A stretch of DNA of 64,000 nt from positions 94,621,343 to 94,685,342 of the forward strand of contig CP136065.1 of the NCBI GenBank assembly GCA_032622095.1, in the 5' to 3' direction. The position numbers were made by a program, and so were the translations under genes. Positions 57,438 through 64,000 of this stretch are shown here, one piece after another. The notes under the pieces are model-generated. The model was not told the DNA's origin. It saw only the letters and a program-made list of their open reading frames with translations, and ran no database searches. The DNA comes from Siphonodentalium dalli (lineage: Eukaryota > Mollusca > Scaphopoda > Gadilida > Siphonodentaliidae). Numbering within the stretch: the first letter of the stretch is position 1; the number at the start of each line of letters is the position of its first letter.

Positions 57438-57748
57438 CAAGGCTTAAAATAAGTGGTCTGATATGGTCAATTGTCAGACACCAAATTCAAATTTTTATAG
57501 GTTGTCAGGCTCTGCTTTGAAACTGTCTGACATAATGTCTGGTTGAGAAATTGATGTATTTTTATGAAAATATCACTGGTAATGTGATATTTTGCAAAAA
57601 TTTATAGTGCATGCTGTTAAATGAAATTGGATTGCATAATTTATGGATCCAGTAACACCACTGGGATCAGAGCAATTGAAGACTTCTATAACCTTAGAAT
57701 TGAAATCGGCAAGTATGTTTAATGTTGTCGAGGTGGGGCAGATTTGCA

Positions 57749-57779
<31 letters not shown>

Positions 57780-57953
57780 TGATAATTGAGAAGAGGAACA
57801 TCATTGGGGGATTATACATCATTATTAGTTTAAATTGGTATTATTATGGGTGATTAAAAAGACATGTCGGGCCTCATTTCGAAATGTCAGACCATGTCTG
57901 TTTGGTGCCTGACAAAATGTCAGATAGTCAACTAAAAATTATTTTAAGGTTTG
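57438..57953. mobile_element. 516-bp hAT-like insertion in the Ngaro-like coding region
   Basis: An 8-bp duplication GTTGCGCC (57430-57437 and 57954-57961) flanks inverted ends CAAGGCTTAAAATAA and CAAACCTTAAAATAA. Inside are repeated TGTCAGAC / GTCTGACA motifs and a poly-A run at 57754-57777. Removing it and one duplication copy restores a continuous frame into the RT (..RIRVAPGGH..), so it hit an open gene. Confidence 0.88.
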
Positions 57954-59600
57954 GTTGCGCCAGGCGGGCATGCTGCTCCAATAACGTCTGTTGACTCGTG
58001 GACCGATGCTTTTCTCATGCCGCAACCGCTGCCCATGGACAAGACTTTCGTCGCTCAGCCCGCGACGGTCGCCAGCCACGTCTACCAGCTCACCCCTTCC
58101 GCCATTAATCTTGTCTATTTGTGTTGGTGGCTTAGGAAGTACCCTCACCACCAAGCCGCGCGGGAACTCCGGTTCGGTTTTACTCGTGGTTTTTCCGCTC
58201 CATTATACTGGCCCGCGTATGCAACTGACGCTCCGAACCTCATGTCTGCTCGTGACCGTCCCGAGGTCGTCCGGGAAAAGATCCTTAAGGAAGGTCGCAT
58301 TGCTGGTCCTTTCTGCGCTCGTCCAATTCCATCGCTCCGCGTGTCGCCGCTTGGACTGGTGCCTAAACATGAACCCGACTCATTCCGTCGCATCCATCAC
58401 CTCTCCTATCCGGCAGGCCAGTCGCTCAATGATCATATTCCGCGCGAATTCACTGTCACATATACCAGTTTTGACGCTGCTGTTGCCACCATCCGGTCCC
58501 TTGGGACCGGGACATTGCTCGCGCGCAGGGATTTAGAGGCTGCATATCGTAATCTTCGCATCTACCCGGGCGATTTCGATCAACTTGGTTTTAAACTGGA
58601 CGACATGTTTTATTTCGACAATTGCTTACCTTTCGGCTGCAGCGTGTCGTGCGCAACTTTTGAAAAATTCTCAACATTTTTGGAATGGGTTGTTAAGCAG
58701 CGGTCCGGCAACCCACACATCTTGTACTACTGCGATGACTTCCTGTTCTGTGGTCCGCCAGCCACGTCCCAGGCCTCGGACAGTCTTGACATGTTTCATC
58801 GCGTTTGCTCTGGTCTTGGCGTACCTATTGCTCATGATAAAACGGTCTCGCCCTCCTCGAAGCTCTGCTACCTTGGTCTCGAACTCGATACGTTGGCTAA
58901 CGCGGTGCGTCTCCCTGCTGAGAAGCTCACAGCTATTCAGTCCACAATCTCTCTGGCTTTGCGCTGCCGTAAAATCTCGGTCGTGAACTACAGTCGCTCA
59001 TTGGCTCATTACCATTTGCGTGCAAGGCGGTTCGTCCGGGCTGCCCAATTTGTCGTCGCCTGATTGATGCCCTGCAGGGATTTTCTAAGCCGAATCACAA
59101 AATCCGAATTACTTCTGGCATGTGCCGATCTGGCCACGTGGTTACAGTTCTTCACGTCATTCAATGGGATCTACCTTTTCCCTTCTGCGACCTGGCTCCA
59201 TGATACCGACATCAATTTCCACATGGACGCTTGTGGTCAGTCCGGCGGCTTTGGCGCTTATTTCAACGGCCTTTGGGCTTTTGGCACGTGCCCCCTTCCT
59301 TGGCATGCTTTGGGCCTGACCCGCAATATGGGTGTCCTCGAGATGTTCCCCGTCTTAGTGGCATCAGCGTATGGGGGCGTCGCCTCCGAAATCATCGCCT
59401 CCATTTACACTGTGATAACATTACCGTGGTCCGCGCCATCTACTACCAAACTTCCAAATGCAAGCCGCTCATGGCCCTGTTGCGCCAGCTGGTCCTGCTG
59501 CTCCTGTCTCACAACATCTCCTTGCGTGCTTCATGGCTCGCGTCTCGTGATAATGCTCTCGCTGACAGCCTCTCTCGTTTCCAGATGAAACGTTTCCGTC
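57954..59600 (+). pseudogene. Reverse transcriptase / RNase H of the Ngaro-like element, frameshifted
   Basis: The RT portion is intact to 59063 and reads PLGLVPKHEPDSFRRIHHLS, SLNDHIP, ARRDLEAAYRNLRI, LPFGCSVSCATFEKF, and YYCDDFLFCG as the catalytic box (usual form YxDDFL), then YLGLELDT. The RNase H part follows with three single-base frameshifts (near 58982, 59120 and 59365): SLIGSLPFACKAVRPGCPIC, HMDACGQSGGFGAYF, LEMFPVL, LHCDNITVVRAIYYQTSK and SRDNALADSLSRFQ. This is the DIRS-order RT-RH fusion that copies the element RNA. All lesions are single-base, so sequencing error cannot be excluded. Confidence 0.88.
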
Positions 59601-59639
59601 AACTGGCGCTGTCCGCCGCCCGAACAGAGCAACGCCAAC

Positions 59640-59993
59640 ACCATTTCCCAGGTGCCTGTGGACCTGCGTCGACATGTAACGCTGCTTTTGACGTCCTCCC
59701 GGGCGCCATATACTCACCGCACGTATCGCACCGCCATACAGGCTTATCTCGTTTTCGCACACCGGCATCGCTTGGCCGTTTCCTGGCTGCTCCCGGAACA
59801 CGCTATCGTCGGGTTTATCGCGGGGCTTCATCGCTCCCGGCATTCTGCTTCAACCTTTTCCACCATTTCGTTCGGGTAGTGCTACCTATCTGGCGGATCT
59901 GGGCACCCCTTACCATGCCTTCCTACACCGGGGTCGTTGGCGTTCTGATGTTTGTCGTCGATTCATCCACTCAACATCTGCTTAGTCTCGTTT
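59640..59993 (+). pseudogene. Tyrosine recombinase remnant, catalytic core deleted
   Basis: 59652-59879 reads LLTSSRAPYTHRTYRTAIQA and LLPEHAIVGFIAGLHRS..STFSTIS, the N-terminal SAM-like DNA-binding domain of DIRS/Ngaro recombinases. In another frame at 59905-59975 it resumes as HRGRWRSDVCRRFIHSTS, matching the usual C-terminal LGRWRSDAF.RYIR block. The aligned catalytic tyrosine appears as phenylalanine, and the arginine/HxxR core expected between the two blocks is absent. About 118 codons remain of a roughly 300-residue protein, so this copy cannot integrate itself. Confidence 0.7.
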
Positions 59994-60556
59994 CAGTAGC
60001 CAGTATCTGGGTCTTGGGTTCGTCCCACGTCTACTGGGCTCACCAGCGTGCTGTGCGGCGTCCTGTTGGCCAACTTCTCCAGCTGTCCAGCCGCGGCGCT
60101 TCTGTTCGATGGATCTGCACTCGTGGGATGCTGTGGGGCGATTTCCACGCCCGTTCGCCCGGGAGCTCGCCGCTTGTCCGCCGTCTCGGCATCCTACCCA
60201 CATCATCCAGCTTGGCTCGAACGACCTCACAGCCGGTGGGTACCGTGAATTACATGCCAATGTTAAGCGGGAACTTTCATATGTGCATGAATCGTTGCCT
60301 GACTGCACCCTTATTTGGTCACAAGTATTCCCGCGCCGCTATTGGCACAACGCCCATCGCCCGAGTATTGGTGCTCGCCAGCGCCGGGACTTTGTCTTAC
60401 ATCACGGGGGTCGTGGCATCCAGCGCCCAGCCATTTGCGCTTCGTTCAGATGGGAGCCATCTCTCCCCCGTCGGCAACAATATCTATCTGAATAGTCTCC
60501 GGGGCGCCCTGGAGACCTTCCTGGCATCTGACACTGTGGTTTTCCCGGTGGTTTAA
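59994..60556 (+). pseudogene. SGNH-hydrolase-like domain of the Ngaro-like element, frameshifted
   Basis: Block I WVLGSSHVYWAHQRA (about 60005-60050), then RGMLWGDFHAR; block III HIIQLGSNDLTAGGY (60199-60243) with CTLIWSQVFPRRYW; block V RSDGSHLSPVGNNIYLNSL (about 60445-60500); stop at 60556. The G-S, GxND and DxxH signatures of SGNH esterases are all present but lie in two frames, so at least two shifts break the gene. Ngaro-type elements are known to carry hydrolase domains of this class; their substrate in the retrotransposon cycle is unknown. Confidence 0.75.
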
Positions 60557-60789
60557 CTGTTTCATTGCTGTAATTGGGTATGGAGCTCCTGGTTTGGGGG
60601 AGTGCTGCGCACTCTATGGCGGTCCTGCAGATGGTGGTAGTGGTAGTGTCGCCATAGCGTTATAACCTGTCTGGTAACTTTGATGGGTGGCTTATCAATA
60701 GTAGCTTAATATGTTTATGACTGCGCAGTCATCTTATGCTTATTCGAGAGTGCTCTCGAACTGTAGCCTGAGTGTAATATTCCAGGCCG
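60557..60789 (+). other. Non-coding region between the hydrolase frame and B1
   Basis: Contains short palindromes GACTGCGCAGTC and CGAGAGTGCTCTCG (60719-60760) just before the direct repeat. No gene. Confidence 0.5.
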
Positions 60790-61195
60790 TTGCTTAGCCA
60801 TAGGGAGTTGGGCTGTCCAGTGGTCTCTACTGCCATTCCTGCGTCGCACTCGTTGGGCTTCTCCCTGTTGGCCGTGTGTGCTTATTGCTTAGGGCGCCTC
60901 ATAGCATTTCTTGGGCGCCGGCTCCGAATCGTACCTTAGCTCGTCGGGCCATGCTCATGCCTGCGCTGTACAGCAGTATTTCTTCAGCGTTCTCTGCTTC
61001 GGCTTCTCGTCAGAGCGAAGGCTCTGCTTAATTGGTTTTCCATGCGTATGGGCTATCTGCAGGACAAGCTTATAATGTTGCATTAAAGCTGAGATCATAC
61101 CCCACTCATGTGTTGTCGTTTAAATATTCCGTGCAGTAGTGGCAGGGCTGTCACTGGTGGGGGTAGTGTCTCTTGGATCTGAGTGATCACATAAT
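60790..61195 (+). repeat. Split direct repeat B1
   Basis: About 405 bp, TGCTTAGCCATAGGGAGTTG to GAGTGATCACATAAT; matches B2. It abuts A2 sharing the ATAAT junction, the form expected for the internal B1-A2 region that templates circle closure. Confidence 0.92.
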
Positions 61196-61392
61196 GCACC
61201 CAGGGCCGATAAGGTTCGGGGTGATTTATGTGGTTCTTTGATCCTGTCATCCGGCAGACATTCCGGATTTTCGGTACGATCCGTTCCGTATCGGCCGAAC
61301 TTAAAAGTCCGCATTTTACATCCGCCCGGAATGCTGCCTCCTTCCGGTAACTGAAAAAAGCAATTCACTCTTGAATTATACGCATCGCGCTC
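61192..61392 (+). repeat. Split direct repeat A2
   Basis: Copy of A1 (201 bp). It is followed by a 229-bp spacer (61393-61621) starting with a C/T-rich run (CCTCCCTCCCCCCCTTGG) that is not repeated elsewhere in the element. Confidence 0.92.
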
Positions 61393-61621
61393 CCTCCCTC
61401 CCCCCCTTGGAGCTCCATGCCCCGCTTTGTTCGGCGTCCCGAGTGGCACGCCATATTCATTGTTCTGTGATGCCTGTTTTGTTTTGGGCCTAGGGCCCTG
61501 TGTGTTTGCATCTCGTTGCTGCTGTTTGTTTTCCCTTTCAGGTGCTGTGTCATCAGTGCCATTGATCCAGCCTTGGTGCGTCCTGCAGGGGTAACTTTGG
61601 TGTTACCTGCCCATACCACGG

Positions 61622-62026
61622 TGCTTAGCCATAGGGAGTTGGGCTGTCCAGTGGTCTCTACTGCCATTCCTGCGTCGCACTCGTTGGGCTTCTCCCTGTT
61701 GGCCGTGTGTGCTTATTGCTTAGGGCGCCTCATAGCATTTCTTGGGCGCCGGCTCCGAATCGTACCTTAGCTCGTCGGGCCATGCTCATGCCTGCGCTGT
61801 ACAGCAGTATTTCTTCAGCGTTCTCTGCTTCGGCTTCTCGTCAGAGCGAAGGCTCTGCTTAATTGGTTTTCCATGCGTATGGGCTATCTGCAGGACAAGC
61901 TTATAATGTTGCATTAAAGCTGAGATCATACCCCACTCATGTGTTGTCGTTTAAATATTCCGTGCAGTAGTGGCAGGGCTGTCACTGGTGGGGGTAGTGT
62001 CTCTTGGATCTGAGTGATCACATAAT
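61622..62026 (+). repeat. Split direct repeat B2 (3' end of the element)
   Basis: Copy of B1; ends CACATAAT next to the flanking AAGTTCAGCAAATG. Confidence 0.92.
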
Positions 62027-63945
62027 AAGTTCAGCAAATGACCAGTTGAAATTATTATCTGAACATTTCCCACAAACAATGTATATAATATATATAGATG
62101 TCATTATCCCCATGCTGCATGTGTCAACGATTCTGTTAAATGCATGCAGCAATGTTGTTGACTTTCGGTCATGTGCTTTGATGTCACCATCTTCAGACTA
62201 CTCGTTACTCGCAACATTGTTGCCGGAAGACGTTGTTATGTTAATTACTAGTACTGTTGTCATATAATGATTATAATTCGATATATTACCTGCGCCATTT
62301 AGTTCAAATAGTTAACTGTTTCAAAATGCAAACATTCTCCAACATATAAAAAATATGTTGTTTCAGTCTAAATTTTGTTTTAATAACTACTATGACATTA
62401 GCTATCCAACACCAACACTACTACTCTTCCAGTGTGACAAACATGCAGCTAGGGTGAGTATGCATTCATAAACAGTGTAACATGGCAGTCAAATTAACAA
62501 TCCGCAAACACTGTGCCTGCAGAATAGAGTCGATACGATCAGTTGACTGCCACGTTAGATTGTTTATAAACACAATCATACTCCTAGCTGTATGTTTGCG
62601 TCTTTATGTAATACAAACAAGCAGTTGCAGACGACGGTATCCCCCGCCGAAATGTGCAGTTGGGGAAGTGCATTCTCAATAAAGTTTGCGTTCTCAGTAT
62701 GTGCTAAACAAGAGGTGGGATTTTGTCAAAAAGCCTGGCTTGCGAACTCATTTTAGGTACTAGCCATGTGACGTCGTCCATTTGCACCAAAAATAATAAA
62801 CAAAGTCCAATAACTCTGCTGAAAATATCCGGCCGGACCTGGTTTGCGAACTCGTTCTAGATACTGGTCATGTGAACTCATAAACCAAAAATCTTTGAAA
62901 TCCGTTGACATTTGTGGAAATGAGCCCTGTGACATCGTCTATTTGCTATTTGGTAAATTCAACAAAAAGAATAAACAAAGTCCAATAACTCCGGTAAAAA
63001 TATCCGGCCGGACCTGGCTTGCGAACTCATTCTAGGTAATGGTGAGGTGAACTCATATACCACAAATCTTTGAAATCCATTTACATTTGTTCAAGTTATG
63101 ACTCTTACAAATTCCGGACGGACGGATGGACGGACAGACGGAACCCATTACTATATCCCCCGCAAATTTTCAATTTGGCGGGGGATAATAATAGTGTATA
63201 TTCGCATCACTGCATGGGCTATTAGTGTGTCCCTGGCACCAGAGAGATAATGCTACACACAATTGTCAAACATTGTATATGCACTTGTTGCGATGCAGTA
63301 AACTATATTTTTTAATATATAGATAACAACTTTGAGAAAATGGGCAATTCATTAACATATAAGTGGACCAGACCGCTTTGGAATGGTCCAGGCATGGGTT
63401 CCGGGCTGGAATGGCCTGGACGGGACCGCCTTGACAGTGGACAGGGTCTGGTCCGGATCACTAATATTGTTCCCTTCATGCTGCCTGCTGGGATAGTAAA
63501 GATCATTCAAATAAGACACATGATGACTGAGATATGACTCCAAAGTTGGAAAGAGGCATATTCAGCATTTAATTAAATAATGTCTGATTTAACCATACTA
63601 GTATTTGGATCACATCCTGCAGTGCATCTTAGAAGACAACACACAAATGTTCATGCCGATTTGTCAAAGAAAATTATAGATCTAATGTATTTCCCAAAGG
63701 TCATAAACATATTCTTTCCAATTGCATGGCATACTCTAAGAGGTTCATGCATCTGGGACATTAACTGCATGGCTTTTTGATGGAGGATATCGGTGCTGGC
63801 ATCCAGTGCATTGCGAATACGTTCACCATTTATTTTTGACTGGCAATCCTCTAGTCAGTATATCAAACCAATATAACGTATCATTGTATTTAAAAAAAAT
63901 AAAATTCCATTCACTCCCTGCGTAATTTCAGCATGATCGACTTAC
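62027..63945. other. Intronic non-coding sequence with a two-copy repeat
   Basis: 62735-63110 carries related units with CCTGG.TTGCGAACTC, AATAAACAAAGTCCAATAAC and AATATCCGGCCGGACCTGG. They lead into GGACGGACGGATGGACGGAC and a hairpin CCCCCGCAAATTT / AAATTTGGCGGGGG-like end at 63155-63190. 63360-63440 is a GC-rich patch with CCAGGCATGGGTTCCGGGCT. No exon recognised. Confidence 0.55.
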
Positions 63946-64000
63946 TTGTGTTTTTTAATATCAGTGATTCCATTCTTGCCGTAGCCCAACCTCTCTGCTG
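63946..64000 (-). CDS. PRKG: cGMP-dependent protein kinase, antepenultimate exon (runs off the window)
   Basis: Reverse strand: 18 codons reading AERLGYGKNGITDIKKH, then two bases of a split lysine codon before GTAAGT (63940-63945). In PRKG kinases the end of the catalytic domain reads NP.ERLG..KNG..DI.KHKWF; the RLG and KHKWF landmarks match exactly across this exon and 53960-54026. The arginine in ERLG belongs to the conserved subdomain XI region of AGC kinases. The rest of the catalytic domain and the cyclic-nucleotide-binding domains must lie beyond position 64000. Confidence 0.92.

Larger units (their letters stand above)
56401..62026 (+). mobile_element. Ngaro-like (DIRS-order) YR retrotransposon with split direct repeats
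   Basis: Order: A1 (56401-56601), coding region, B1 (about 60790-61195), A2 (61192-61392), spacer, B2 (61622-62026). A1 equals A2 and B1 equals B2 almost exactly. This A1-ORFs-B1-A2-B2 layout is the split-direct-repeat structure of Ngaro/PAT-type tyrosine-recombinase retrotransposons. Junctions share ATAAT (CAGATAATGCACC, CACATAATGCACC, CACATAATAAG) and there is no target duplication, as expected for recombinase-mediated insertion. A repeat at 46108-46135 shows the unoccupied target. The near identity of the repeats implies a fairly recent insertion. Confidence 0.9.
54027..63945 (-). other. PRKG: Kinase intron (9.9 kb) packed with transposable elements
   Basis: GTAAGT donor (63940-63945, reverse) and TTTACAG acceptor (54027-54033). 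Contains TA MITEs, a SINE-like unit, a piggyBac-like element and the Ngaro-like retrotransposon, together more than 7 kb of its length. The Ngaro coding strand is plus, antisense to the host gene. Confidence 0.88.

Noticed and set aside
63340-63537. A 65-codon ORF rich in G, P and W as an upstream kinase exon
   Set aside because: It is on the opposite strand to the kinase, and the GC-rich patch reads in several frames without splice sites.

Overview
This is a window of animal nuclear DNA, AT-rich and dominated by repeats. The evidence is interrupted exons with GT/AG splice signals, non-LTR (LINE) retrotransposons, hAT-like, TTAA-type and TA-type DNA transposons, a DIRS-order (Ngaro-like) tyrosine-recombinase retrotransposon, and the 3' end of a cGMP-dependent protein kinase gene. 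There are no operons, ribosome binding sites or other bacterial features. The mix of elements and the metazoan kinase point to an invertebrate, probably marine; I cannot name the species.

Layout. 1-16.8 kb holds two nested giant foldback (palindromic) elements. A 9.4-kb foldback (59-9450) has a 9-bp target duplication and tandem-repeat termini. It carries a LINE fragment (394-2237) and a hAT-like element (2661-3847), both with target duplications. It sits inside one arm of a second large inverted repeat (1-58 plus 9451-10640, against 15160-16407), whose other arm preserves the empty target site. 17-25.4 kb is LINE debris: fragments on both strands, and one RT gene in which a 26-base stretch has expanded into a minisatellite of about 31 units. 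This debris is cut by TTAA palindromic MITEs and a hAT-like element that keeps a BED zinc-finger exon. 25.4-32.75 kb is a satellite built on an AAGATGGC-containing monomer plus a nearly identical 3.46-kb tandem duplication. 32.7-36.7 kb is another inverted repeat. 37.3-39.4 kb is a 2.0-kb element with an 8-bp target duplication whose ends are arrays of a CTTAAG-centred palindrome. 39.7-51.3 kb is mostly non-coding with several MITE families and one doubtful small two-exon gene (47.3-48.8 kb).

The one host gene I can identify with confidence is on the minus strand. Three exons (63946 to beyond the window end, 53960-54026, and 51352-51447 with the stop codon) encode the C-terminal end of a cGMP-dependent protein kinase (PRKG family). 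Its 9.9-kb intron holds a piggyBac-like element, MITEs and a 5.6-kb Ngaro-like retrotransposon (56401-62026). That element has split direct repeats, an RT/RNase H region, a truncated recombinase and an SGNH-hydrolase domain, is broken by frameshifts, and has a 516-bp hAT-like insertion. Almost every transposon gene here is visibly dead. The value of the window lies in the nested insertion history, several parts of which can be dated relative to one another from target duplications and paralogous empty sites.
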